Below are positions 15,748 through 24,174 of a stretch of DNA of 64,000 nucleotides, one piece after another. The notes below the pieces were generated by a model. The model did not search any database and had not been told where the DNA came from. It saw nothing but the letters and a program-made list of their open reading frames with translations. Location of the stretch: contig NZ_KQ949000.1 in the NCBI RefSeq assembly GCF_001514265.1, positions 1-64,000 of the forward strand, given 5' to 3'. The translations under genes and the position numbers were made by a program. This stretch comes from Streptomyces resistomycificus. Its GTDB lineage: Bacteria > Actinomycetota > Actinomycetes > Streptomycetales > Streptomycetaceae. The stretch's first letter is position 1, and each line of letters opens with the position of its first letter.

Positions 15748-16776
15748 ATGTCCGCCACCCCCGCCCGCCGTCTCCGCGTGGCCGTCAGCCGCACCGGCCT
15801 GCCAGGCGCGGGCGTCGAGCGCCTCGCCGAGCGTTTCCAGGTCGCCGACTGGACGCCGGCTCGCCCTCCCGCACCCGACGAACTGGCCCGGCTGGTCGAC
15901 GGCTGCGACGGTCTGCTCGTCCTCGGCAGCGACCCCGTCGACGCCGCGTTGCTCGACGCGGCCGGGCCGGGCCTGCGGGTGGTGGCCCTCGCGTCGATGG
16001 GGTACGACGGCGTCGACGTGGCGGCCGCCGCCCGGCGCGGTGTCGTCGTCACACACACCCCCGATGTGCTCGCCGACACCACCGCCGACGTGGCGATGGC
16101 GCTGATCCTGATGGCCCGGCGCCGCCTGCCCGCCAGCATGGACGCCCTGCGCCACGGGGAGTGGGGCGCCTTCCGCATGGACGCCTTCCTCGGCCTCGAC
16201 GTGCACGGGGCCACGCTCGGTCTCATCGGCTACGGCCGGATCGCCCGGGCCGTGGCTCGCAGGGCCGCCGGATTCGGCATGCGAATCCAGCACCACCACC
16301 CACGGCGCAGGCAGGACGACGAGCTCTCCCGCTGGGTGCCGTTCGACGAACTGCTGCGCACCAGCGACGTGGTGTCCGTGCACACTCCGCTGACAGCGGA
16401 GACGGAAGGGCTGATCGGGGCTGCCGAACTGGCCCTGATGAGTCCGACCGCCACCCTCGTCAACACCGGACGGGGCGGAGTCGTCGACGAGAAGGCCCTG
16501 CTGGTGGCGTTGCGCCGCGGGGAGCTGCACTCGGCGGGGCTCGACGTGATGACCGGCGAGCCTCGTACGGACCCGTCCGATCCGCTGCTCGCCGAACCCC
16601 GCCTGGTGGTGCTGCCCCACGTGGGCTCGGCGACCGAGGCGACCCGCTCGGCCATGGTGGACCTCGCCGCCCGCAATGTCGAGGCGGTCCTGGACGGGCG
16701 CCCCGCCCTGACCCCGGTCCCCGGCACCCCGGGGCTGCCCGGGCAGGCGTACGAAGGCCGGACGACAGCGCCCTGA
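15748..16776 (+). CDS. D-isomer-specific 2-hydroxyacid dehydrogenase, GhrB-like
   Basis: Dehydrogenase of about 342 aa with LGLIGYGRIARAVARRA as dinucleotide site, NTGRGGVVDEKALLVAL and LDVMTGEPRTDPSDPLL as family signatures, and the catalytic His in LPHVGSAT. It resembles glyoxylate/hydroxypyruvate and 2-ketogluconate reductases. With the idonate and 5-ketogluconate enzymes upstream, reduction of 2-keto-D-gluconate to gluconate is a fitting role. It is the last gene of the operon and ends 20 bases before a convergent gene; I see no strong hairpin between them. Confidence 0.87.
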   Translation: MSATPARRLRVAVSRTGLPGAGVERLAERFQVADWTPARPPAPDELARLVDGCDGLLVLGSDPVDAALLDAAGPGLRVVALASMGYDGVDVAAAARRGVVVTHTPDVLADTTADVAMALILMARRRLPASMDALRHGEWGAFRMDAFLGLDVHGATLGLIGYGRIARAVARRAAGFGMRIQHHHPRRRQDDELSRWVPFDELLRTSDVVSVHTPLTAETEGLIGAAELALMSPTATLVNTGRGGVVDEKALLVALRRGELHSAGLDVMTGEPRTDPSDPLLAEPRLVVLPHVGSATEATRSAMVDLAARNVEAVLDGRPALTPVPGTPGLPGQAYEGRTTAP

Positions 16777-16796
16777 CGGAACGGTGGCGTGTCGGG

Positions 16797-17498
16797 TCAG
16801 CCGGCGTACTGAGTCGCGCCCTGATGGTGTTCGAGGAGGAACGGGCTGTCGAGACGCGCGTCGTCGGCCCGGTCCCGTACGTCGGTCAGGAGCCACCCCA
16901 GCAGCTCCGGACCGGCGTGGTACTCACCGTAGAAGCCCATGCGAAGGTCGGTGACCTCGCACTCGAACAGCACGTCGTCGATGAGGTCCGCCAGGTGCGC
17001 GTCGGCAGCCGGGTGGGAGGTGGCGGTCCAGACGTCCAGCCACGGGCGCAGACCGTTGGTGGCGACGGTGAGGAGACTGAGGACTTCCCTCGCGGTGACG
17101 GGGCTGGGGTATGTGTGCAGCGTGGCCTCCCACCAGGCGGCCCAGACGTCACGCAGAGCCCCGGTCAAGGACGCGTCCCAGGTGGTCCAGCCTGCCTGGA
17201 GCAGGCGGGAGGCGATGAGTTCCTCGTCGACGTGGAACCGGCCCGTGACGACCGGTCGGACGATGCGCGGAACAAGACGGCGATAAAGACGCGAGAAGTC
17301 GTCCCAGTGGTCGGGCACCTCAGCGGCTGCGGCGGACACCAGGTCGTCGGGGATCCGGTGCAGTGGCCCGGAGAGGTCGACGAGGTCCTGCTCGGCGTAG
17401 CAGTACGTGCACCCCGCGACGGGAAAGGGCTCTTCGGAGGCGAAGGCCTGGTCCAGGGCGTCGAGCGCGGTCATCAGTTGGCGTTGCACGCGGGACAT
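16797..17498 (-). CDS. Conserved protein of unknown function, 233 aa
   Basis: I do not recognise a family beyond a resemblance to uncharacterised Streptomyces proteins. The protein is acidic, soluble and rich in Trp and Leu, with a CTYCYAEQDL segment near residue 30 (two Cys, possibly a metal site), a helical middle (DDLVSAAAAEVPDHWDDF) and a C-terminal part with FECEVTDLRMGFYGEYHAGPE. No signal peptide or membrane segment is visible. It is convergent with the dehydrogenase operon. Its Cys and His content could reflect metal binding, but nothing decides it. Confidence 0.7.
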   Translation of the reverse strand: MSRVQRQLMTALDALDQAFASEEPFPVAGCTYCYAEQDLVDLSGPLHRIPDDLVSAAAAEVPDHWDDFSRLYRRLVPRIVRPVVTGRFHVDEELIASRLLQAGWTTWDASLTGALRDVWAAWWEATLHTYPSPVTAREVLSLLTVATNGLRPWLDVWTATSHPAADAHLADLIDDVLFECEVTDLRMGFYGEYHAGPELLGWLLTDVRDRADDARLDSPFLLEHHQGATQYAG

Positions 17499-17629
17499 GG
17501 CGACCTGCCGGGGGACTCCGTCCGGACAACCGGCGAAGATCGCAGAATATCAGTGGTACGCCTGCCCTGCTCTGCCCATCGATCCGAACCGACACGGGAT
17601 CCGAACACGGATGCGATGATCCCCTCGTG

Positions 17630-18040
17630 GTGACAGATGCCGAGTGGACTCGGATCCGGAGGAGCCTGCGCTTCGGGCAGGTCTTCGAGGGCACGGTGGT
17701 GTGGGTGCCCCGTCCCGGAGCGATCGGCATCTTCGTGGACATCGGCCTGGGCGTCGGCGGTTTCGTCGACGTTCTGCTGTTGCCGGAAGACAGTGCGGAC
17801 TGGCCGGCGCAAGGCACGGTGGCCGGCTTCGAGATCTGGTGGGCCGACGACCGCAGGCAGATCCGGCTGAAACCGTGCGACCCCCGCTATCTGCGCGGCG
17901 ACTTCACCGGCTACATCGAACGCTTCCGTCCCGGCTGGCCGTCCGACATCGGCGAACCCGTCCCCGACCCGCGGCCCGCGACCCCTGCCGGGTCGGGGTC
18001 CGCCGCCGACTCGGGCGGGCCGTCGGCCGACGGGGGCTGA
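17630..18040 (+). CDS. S1/OB-fold-like small protein
   Basis: A protein of about 136 aa. Its first 80 residues read as an S1-like OB fold (RFGQVFEGTVVWVPRPGAIG, then IFVDIGLGVGGFVDVLLLP), a form seen in small uncharacterised Streptomyces proteins. The last 35 residues are Pro/Ser/Gly-rich and probably disordered. Two adjacent GTG codons (17627, 17630) could start it. No ribosome site is visible, and GATGAT lies just upstream, so a leaderless transcript is possible. RNA or nucleic-acid binding is inferred from the fold only. No partner gene is obvious. Confidence 0.65.
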   Translation: MTDAEWTRIRRSLRFGQVFEGTVVWVPRPGAIGIFVDIGLGVGGFVDVLLLPEDSADWPAQGTVAGFEIWWADDRRQIRLKPCDPRYLRGDFTGYIERFRPGWPSDIGEPVPDPRPATPAGSGSAADSGGPSADGG

Positions 18041-18199
18041 CCGGGCCGAGGCAGGATGGCGGCGCGTTGACCCGGAAGGCGTTGCCGCGCAGGGTCCGGT
18101 GAGATGGCCGTGGTCATGGACGAGGTTCAAGGTGCCACGCCTTTCCTCGCGTCGGCGTTCGGCATCGCGGCGGTCGCCGTCACCGGCGGCGGAGTAACC

Positions 18200-18871
18200 T
18201 CACTGCCCCGGCAGCTTGAAGTGGGCGTACGGCGGATACGGCTTGAAGCAGACCATCACCTCCAAAGGGTGTCCGCCGCCCGGCTGTTGGACCAGCTCCG
18301 GGAGCGCCGTCATCAGCGCCGAGTAACCCTTGGCGACGTCCTTCTGCCGCGGGCCCCAGCCTGCGGCCTCGGCGAGGTCCGTGGCGGTCTCGACGAAGAT
18401 GTCCCTGCTGCCGAACAGGAAGAACGTGCGGGCGTGGGTGGCGTGCCGCAGCTCGTCCCGGAAGTCGGCGTGGTGCAGGCGTCTTCGGCAGGAGGCGGCG
18501 TCCCGGGCGGTGCGTGCCTCGTCGGTGCCGACTGTCAGCGGCGTGCCGTTGCCCAACTTGCGCCGCAGTTCAGGCCACTTGCTGGGGCGCAGGCCGAGCG
18601 TGTGGTGTACCAGGACGAGGTCGACCAGCTCACCGACACCCTCGTCGGGCGGAGGGCCTTCACGCAGGGGTATGTGGACGATGGTGTGCCGGGAGTAGGC
18701 GGCGAAGGAGAACAGGCCCGCGAGCCGGTTCAGCCCGTCGTGGTCACCGAGCAGCAGGCCGATGGGCTCGGGGGCGCGTAGTGAGGTGTGGCGGAGGGGC
18801 TGCCGGGGTTGGACGACTCGGTGCTCGTGCGGTCCGGTCCGCGGTCTGAACTGGCGCAGCCTCAGCCGCAT
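18200..18871 (-). CDS. Conserved protein of unknown function, 223 aa
   Basis: An Arg/His/Leu-rich soluble protein with no recognised domain. Visible blocks are GLFSFAAYSRHTIVHIPLRE, ELVDLVLVHHTLGLRPSKWP, ARTFFLFGSRDIFVETATDL and a C-terminal VMVCFKPYPPYAHFKLPG. The even spread of hydrophobic residues and the long clean frame favour a real gene; similar uncharacterised proteins occur in Streptomyces. The start at 18871 is not strongly supported. It is convergent with the S1-like gene. I cannot give a function. Confidence 0.6.
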   Translation of the reverse strand: MRLRLRQFRPRTGPHEHRVVQPRQPLRHTSLRAPEPIGLLLGDHDGLNRLAGLFSFAAYSRHTIVHIPLREGPPPDEGVGELVDLVLVHHTLGLRPSKWPELRRKLGNGTPLTVGTDEARTARDAASCRRRLHHADFRDELRHATHARTFFLFGSRDIFVETATDLAEAAGWGPRQKDVAKGYSALMTALPELVQQPGGGHPLEVMVCFKPYPPYAHFKLPGQ

Positions 18872-18899
18872 ATGGAGTACCTCATGCCGTCAGGATCCC

Positions 18900-19493
18900 G
18901 GACGGCCGGTCTCCTCGGCAACGGAGATTCGTTGCCCGGCGGCAGGGGCCCGCCGCCCCCACCGAACTGCGGCTGCGGCTCCTCCTGGGAACGCGTCGGC
19001 GATCGCGTGGCCTGCCGGTACGGCGCCGGCGTGCCAACCCTCGCCGACAGCCGCCATGTGTACGTCAGCGCTCCCGGCGACGCGGTGCGGGCCACCGACC
19101 ACGACGGGCAGGTGTGAAGAAGGTGGAGGGGCTCGACGGGGCGCGGGGCATGGCCGAGTCGGCCGACGAGTCCACCCTGTACGTGGCGCTCCCGGACGCT
19201 GACGCGATCTCCGTCATCGACACCGCGACCCTGACCGAGACACGCCGTGTCTCGACCGGGGCCGACACCGAACCGGAGAGCCTCGCCCTCGTCGGCGGCC
19301 GGCCGTTCTTCGGCTACCAGGCCACCGTCTTCGACGCCGGCATCGGGTCGGTCGCCGCCGCCGAGGCGACCCCGACCGTCGGCCTCGACGACAACCCCGT
19401 CTGGTACGGCAGGCCGCGACTCGCCTCGTCGCCGGGCGCGCCCGGTCGGCTCGCCGGCCCCTGCTGCGCCCTACGGCCCTCGCTCAGGGCGCC
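18900..19493 (+). pseudogene. Broken secreted YVTN-type beta-propeller gene
   Basis: Two frames carry pieces of one beta-propeller protein. The first ends in GVPTLADSRHVYVSAPGDA and ATDHDGQV (stop near 19117). The second, from about 19114, reads GMAESADESTLYVALPDADA, then ISVIDTATLTETRRVSTGA, and WYGRPRLASSPGAPG. These are repeats of the DG-TLYVA and IDTATLTE kind found in large secreted surface-layer-like proteins. The gene has no signal peptide here, is frameshifted, and ends at the 3' end of the opposing nuclease gene. Homologues are several times longer. The upstream limit is approximate. Confidence 0.55.
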
Positions 19494-20390
19494 TCAGGCT
19501 TCGACGCCCGCTCCCGCCCAGGGGCTCGGCCCGGTGCCGTCGCGCCATGCGTCCAGATCCCGGCCGTCCACGCAGACTATGCCGCACTGCTGCGCGTATT
19601 CGAGGGCGGGAGCGGTGAAGTCGCTCGTCGTGACGAGCACCGCGACATCGGCCTCGTGGACGGTGAAGCACGTACCCCCGAAGCGTTGCATGTCCTGGGA
19701 GCCCACCTTGTTGTCGTCCCCGTACCGCTTGCACTGGATGACCATCCGCCGACCGTCGGCGGTGAGCGCTATGACGTCTGCGCCCAAGTCGCACGCGCCT
19801 CCCACGACTTCCACCTCACGGCAGTCGTCGCGCGCGCACAGGTCCGCTATGGCCTGCTCGAAGTCGTCGGGGTCGAGCGCCGAATAGTCGACAAGGGTAT
19901 CGAGGACGAGGGTCGGCTCATGGCCGGGCATGAGTGGTTCGGTCGCGGCCTCTGTCATGTCCGGCAGAAGGGTCTCCTCCGCCAGGAGGGTCTCCTCCGC
20001 GCCTCCCCGGCCTGCCGGTACGGCGCCGACGTGCCACTCCCCTCGCGGGCCGGTGCCTCCGGCGGGAGCCGGTACCTCGTCCACCATGGTGTCGAGGTCG
20101 TCCGAGGCCCGCTCAGCCGCTTCCTCCAGCGCCACGGCGACCCGGCGCGCGTACCTCGCGGCGGAGAAGCGGCGCCACCTGGATCGGCACAGCAGTGCCG
20201 CCGCGACGCCCACCACGACCAGCGCGCCGGCCCACAAAGGCCGACGCTCGGCCATGCTCGCCGCGGTGCGGACCAGGAACGCCGACACGCACAGGACGAT
20301 CGCGAGCAGGACGAAGAACAGGGCGGTCGCCCGCAGATCGAAGCGCCGCTCACGGTTCATGCGTCGAGCCGGACGCGTGGCGAGGGGCAT
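19494..20390 (-). CDS. Membrane-anchored Mrr-type restriction endonuclease-like protein
   Basis: A protein of about 298 aa with two N-terminal membrane segments (about residues 22-42 and 52-68), a long linker, and a C-terminal Mrr-type catalytic domain. The nuclease core is seen as DPDDFEQAIADLC, GADVIALT (Asp near 205) and VIQCKRY (Gln 219, Lys 221), followed by SQDMQRF: the PD-(D/E)XK pattern of Mrr enzymes, which cleave modified DNA. The ATG at 20390 follows AAGGGAG. It has no methylase partner and is divergent from the polyphosphate kinase gene. A role in degrading incoming DNA at the membrane is plausible but unproven. Confidence 0.82.
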   Translation of the reverse strand: MPLATRPARRMNRERRFDLRATALFFVLLAIVLCVSAFLVRTAASMAERRPLWAGALVVVGVAAALLCRSRWRRFSAARYARRVAVALEEAAERASDDLDTMVDEVPAPAGGTGPRGEWHVGAVPAGRGGAEETLLAEETLLPDMTEAATEPLMPGHEPTLVLDTLVDYSALDPDDFEQAIADLCARDDCREVEVVGGACDLGADVIALTADGRRMVIQCKRYGDDNKVGSQDMQRFGGTCFTVHEADVAVLVTTSDFTAPALEYAQQCGIVCVDGRDLDAWRDGTGPSPWAGAGVEA

Positions 20391-20534
20391 GTCACTCCCT
20401 TCCAGAAGACGACTACGAAGATCACTTGTCTCCGCATGCCCAAGATCAACGCCCTTAAGGGAAGGAGGTCCACCCGCGTCCACGGTTCGTTCGCGGTTCC
20501 CCGGGAACTGGGAGGTAGGCGAAAGGGGGCACCA

Positions 20535-21536
20535 GTGGGATCCGACGACGAGGACGCGGCGCAGGCGCACGTGACCGGCGAGGGCGAGGAGGCGGCGGAG
20601 CTGCTCGACGGGCTGCACGTGGACGAGCAGCGCCCGGAGCGGCCGGTGCTTCTCAACGCCGACGGCACTCCACTCGAGACGTGGCGGGAGAACTACCCGT
20701 ACGACCGCAAACTGCGCAGGGGCGAGTACGAGCAGACCAAGCGGTTTTTGCAGATCGAGCTGCTGAAGCTGCAGCGCTGGGTGCGGGAGAGCGGGCAGCG
20801 GATCATCGTCCTGTGCGAAGGACGGGACGCGGCCGGCAAAGGCGGCACCATCCAGCGGTTCACCGAACGTCTCAACCCCCGAGGTGCCCGGGTGGTGGCC
20901 CTGGAGAAGCCGACCGAGCGGGAGGCCGGGCAGTGGTACTTCCAGCGTTACGTGGCCCATCTGCCGGGGCGTGGAGAGATCGTCTTCTTCGACCGCTCCT
21001 GGTACAACCGAGCGGGTGTCGAGCGTGTCATGAGCTTCTGCACGGAGACCGAGTACCGGCACTTCCTCGAACAGGCCCCGTTGTTCGAGCAGCTGCTGAC
21101 CAACGACGGCATCCTGCTGGTCAAGTTCTGGTTCTCCGTCTCCCGGACGGAACAGCGCACCCGCTTCGCGATCCGCCAGGTCGACCCCGTACGCCGCTGG
21201 AAGCTCTCGCCGACGGACGTCGCCTCGCTGGACCTCTGGGACGACTACACCGCCGCCAAGGTCGACATGTTCCGTGCGACGGACACCGAGCACGCGCCCT
21301 GGACCGTGGTGAAGAACAACGACAAACGACGAGGCCGGCTGGAGGCCATGCGCAGCCTGCTCGACCGCTGTGACTACCCGTCCAAGGACCACTCGGTCGT
21401 CGGCAAACCGGACCCGCTCATCGTGGGCGCCGCCGACACGCTGCTGGAACCCGGCGAAGAGCAGACCGACCTGTCTCCCACGCCGCTGGCCGGACACCAC
21501 CACGGCCCCGGCCTGCACCCCGGACACCAGGACTGA
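20535..21536 (+). CDS. ppk2: Polyphosphate kinase 2
   Basis: Nucleotide kinase that uses polyphosphate as phosphate donor or makes it from nucleotides, about 333 aa, cytoplasmic. The PPK2 core has Walker A EGRDAAGKGG (about residues 95-104), lid region YFQRYVAHLPG and Walker B FFDRSWYNRAGVERV (about 151-165). The NNDKRRGRLEAMRSLL segment closes the domain. The GTG at 20535 is chosen because AAAGGGGG lies 5 bases before it. A His-rich tail (GHHHGPGLHPGHQD) is unusual and may bind metal. No exopolyphosphatase is adjacent. Confidence 0.93.
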   Translation: MGSDDEDAAQAHVTGEGEEAAELLDGLHVDEQRPERPVLLNADGTPLETWRENYPYDRKLRRGEYEQTKRFLQIELLKLQRWVRESGQRIIVLCEGRDAAGKGGTIQRFTERLNPRGARVVALEKPTEREAGQWYFQRYVAHLPGRGEIVFFDRSWYNRAGVERVMSFCTETEYRHFLEQAPLFEQLLTNDGILLVKFWFSVSRTEQRTRFAIRQVDPVRRWKLSPTDVASLDLWDDYTAAKVDMFRATDTEHAPWTVVKNNDKRRGRLEAMRSLLDRCDYPSKDHSVVGKPDPLIVGAADTLLEPGEEQTDLSPTPLAGHHHGPGLHPGHQD

Positions 21537-21832
21537 CCCGGCCGCTGTCCGCGACGGCCCGGCCCGGGAGGAACCGGCGTGCGTGGGGCGCCCGGGGGGC
21601 GCGGCAGCCGGATACAGTACCGCTGACCCACAACACGAGCACGACGTCGGAGGTCGGCCGGACCACCGGTCTCCTCGTCGTGCGGCTGGCCGGACGGCCC
21701 GCCTACGTGAGCACGTACGCCGTCAGCGCTCCGCCGTGCGACAGCGGGACCCCGCGGGTGAACGCCGCCCGCCGGCCCCGTGTCCCGCGTGCACGGCGTC
21801 GACGGCAAGGAACTGTCGAGAAGCGGGGGACG

Positions 21833-22618
21833 ATGAGCGGTGTACTGATCCATCTGCCACAGGAGCCGGCGCTGACGGTGCGGCTCGGCGCGGGCGAGGT
21901 GGCCCGCTTCGGCCGTGGCTCGGACACCATGCCGGTGGAGCTGCGGCTCGACGACCCGGCGGTGTCCCGGCTGGCCGGGGAGATACGGGTGAGTGACGAC
22001 CACTGGCTGCTCAGTAACCACAGCACCACACAGAGCTACCTGGTGGAGAACCCCGAGGGTGCCGGAGAGTACCTGCGAGTCCCGCCGCGACGCGTCGGGG
22101 CGCCGATCCCCTTCGAGTTCGCGCGGGTCGTGCTGCCCACCAGGGGATCCGGGGTGAGCTTCCAGGTCTTCGCCCCCGACCACGTCTACCTCGATCCGGG
22201 CGGGCCGGACGGCCTGCCCCGGGGCACCCAGACCCTGACCGCTTACTCGCTGGACGAGACCGCCACCTACTTCCTGGTGCTGGTCGCCCTGTGCGAGCCT
22301 CGGCTGCGCGACGAGTCGGCCCTCGCGGTGCCGACCACGCCCGAGGTCGTCGAACGTCTCCGCTCGCACCCTCAGTGCGCCCAGCTCACGGCCCGCGCGG
22401 TGAGCGCCCACATCGACTATCTCGCCGAGGAGAAACTCCGCATCAACCCGCCGGCCGACCGGGAACCGGGCCGCGGTGCCCGTCGCAACGGCAAGCGCGA
22501 GGCCCTCGTCGGCATCGCGCTGCGCTTCGGCCTGGTCGGTGAGGGACATCTCCGCCTCCTGCCGACACGTACGACGGCTGCCGCCGGCGCGGTCCGGACG
22601 GGGACGGGGCGCCGGTGA
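21833..22618 (+). CDS. FHA-domain protein paired with a Ser/Thr kinase
   Basis: A protein of about 261 aa with an N-terminal FHA fold, which binds phosphothreonine. FGRGSDTMPVELRLDDPAVS, then RLAGEIRV and WLLSNHSTT, give the typical Gly-Arg, Ser-Arg and Asn-Ser positions. The C-terminal half (EVVERLRSHPQCAQLTARAV, then HIDYLAEEKL) looks like a helical winged-helix segment. Its stop overlaps the kinase start by GTGA, so the two are made together. It is probably a substrate or adaptor of that kinase. No membrane segment is seen. Confidence 0.8.
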   Translation: MSGVLIHLPQEPALTVRLGAGEVARFGRGSDTMPVELRLDDPAVSRLAGEIRVSDDHWLLSNHSTTQSYLVENPEGAGEYLRVPPRRVGAPIPFEFARVVLPTRGSGVSFQVFAPDHVYLDPGGPDGLPRGTQTLTAYSLDETATYFLVLVALCEPRLRDESALAVPTTPEVVERLRSHPQCAQLTARAVSAHIDYLAEEKLRINPPADREPGRGARRNGKREALVGIALRFGLVGEGHLRLLPTRTTAAAGAVRTGTGRR

Positions 22619-24075
22619 GCGGGGCGGCGGAGCCGTTGAGCGGGGCCACGGAGCGGATCCCGCGTGGCTACCGGGTCGGAGCCTGGGAGGTCGGCGAGCC
22701 GATCGCGGACGGCGGCTGGGGATGGGTGTACGAAGGCCGGAGCGCGGGCGGAACGGACGGCGACGCCGTCGTGGCGCTGAAGTTCCTGCCCACGGCCGGA
22801 CTCGCGCCCCGGCAGGCCCGCGGTCTGGTGGAGAGTGCCCGGCGGGAGAGCGAGTTCGGGCGCCGGACACGGCATCCCCGGCTGATCCGGCTGCTCGACT
22901 CCGTCGTACTGGACGAACCCGACCGGCCCGAGCTCGACGGGGCGGTCGTGCTGGTGATGGAGCGCGCCGAGCGCAGTCTGCGGCAACTCCTGGAGACGGA
23001 AGGGTTGTTGGAGGACGGGGAGGGGGTGCGGATCCTGACGGAGATCTGCGAGGGGCTGGCGTATCTGCACGGCCAGGGCTGGGTGCACGGCGACCTCAAG
23101 CCCGACAACGTCCTGTTGATGGCGGACGGTTCGATCCGCCTGTCGGACTTCGGTCTCTCCGCGGAACTCGACGGCACCCACGGCACGCACGCGTGGATCC
23201 CGCCCCTGGGCACCCCCGACTACCTGCCGCCGGAACGCTGGAGGGCCCCGTTGGGCGAGCGCGGCGTACAGGTGCGCCCCAGCGCCGACGTCTGGGCCCT
23301 GGGCATCATGATCCACCAGGTGTTCACCGGTGGCGCCTCGCCCTTCCCCGGCGCCACCGCGGCCGGTCGGGGAGCCGCCGTACAGGAGTTCGCGGCCGGG
23401 CGGGCGCCGTTGCGCCTGGACTCCGCCGTGCCGCCCTTCTGGCGAGGTCTGGCCACCGACTGTCTGGCGCCGACCCATGACGCCCGTGCCGCGCACACCG
23501 CGCAGGACCTGCTGGCCCGCATCGGGGCGGCGGCCGGAGGCGACGGCGACGCGACGACCGGCGAGGGCACAGCGCCTGCCGCCGGTGCCCGGCGCCGTGG
23601 GCGGCGGCTCGTGGTCGGAGCCGCGGCGGCCACCGCACTGGGCGCGGCGACGGGTGCCGCGTGGTGGTACGCCGTCGGCGGCGACGACGCCGGCAGGGGT
23701 AAGGGTGACACCGCGGTCCACGCGGAGAACATCTCCGGCACCAGCGCGCCGCCCGCCGCGCACGTCACGGTCTTCAACGTGGAGAAGCTCTGCCGGGACC
23801 AGAAGGCCGAGCGCGACCAGCAGTGCAGTCTCGGCCTGGCGATCGATCCGCTGGCCGCGTACACCGTCGACAACGTCGTACCGACCCGGGTGTGGCACGG
23901 AGACGTCCTTCCCGCGGAGTGCCGGATGAGTCAGGGGCTGCCGGTGACCGACGAGGTGGGCACCCGCTCCACCGAGTGGTACCGGGTCCGGCTGCCGGGC
24001 GACGCCACGCCCTCCAAGGCGTGGCTGCCGGCCGTCCGCACGAAGGACCGTCCGACCGTGTCGGAGTGCGCGTGA
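22615..24075 (+). CDS. Membrane Ser/Thr protein kinase with HGDLKPDN loop
   Basis: Eukaryote-type kinase of about 486 aa. The kinase domain occupies roughly residues 18-300: glycine loop ADGGWGWVYEG, lysine in VALKFLP, catalytic loop HGDLKPDN (Gly in place of the usual Arg, a non-RD form), DFG in LSDFGLS, and PDYLPPERW. One membrane segment follows near residues 325-345, then an extracellular domain of about 130 residues with three or more Cys. A non-RD loop often means activation without loop phosphorylation. It is translated with the upstream FHA protein. The sensor domain is not a PASTA type and I do not recognise it. Confidence 0.88.
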   Translation: MSGAAEPLSGATERIPRGYRVGAWEVGEPIADGGWGWVYEGRSAGGTDGDAVVALKFLPTAGLAPRQARGLVESARRESEFGRRTRHPRLIRLLDSVVLDEPDRPELDGAVVLVMERAERSLRQLLETEGLLEDGEGVRILTEICEGLAYLHGQGWVHGDLKPDNVLLMADGSIRLSDFGLSAELDGTHGTHAWIPPLGTPDYLPPERWRAPLGERGVQVRPSADVWALGIMIHQVFTGGASPFPGATAAGRGAAVQEFAAGRAPLRLDSAVPPFWRGLATDCLAPTHDARAAHTAQDLLARIGAAAGGDGDATTGEGTAPAAGARRRGRRLVVGAAAATALGAATGAAWWYAVGGDDAGRGKGDTAVHAENISGTSAPPAAHVTVFNVEKLCRDQKAERDQQCSLGLAIDPLAAYTVDNVVPTRVWHGDVLPAECRMSQGLPVTDEVGTRSTEWYRVRLPGDATPSKAWLPAVRTKDRPTVSECA

Positions 24076-24110
24076 GGCGTCCCGCCCGGTGCGGGTGCGG
24101 GTGAGCGTCT

Positions 24111-24145
24111 TGATCCGGCCGGTGGTCGCTCCGCCGGCCGGATCA
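24111..24145. terminator. Bidirectional hairpin between kinase and M23 gene
   Basis: A 12-base perfect stem (24111-24122 with 24134-24145) with an 11-base loop lies between the convergent kinase and peptidase genes and can serve both. Confidence 0.7.
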
Positions 24146-24174
24146 GTCACACGCGGGTTCGCACCGCCGACGGG

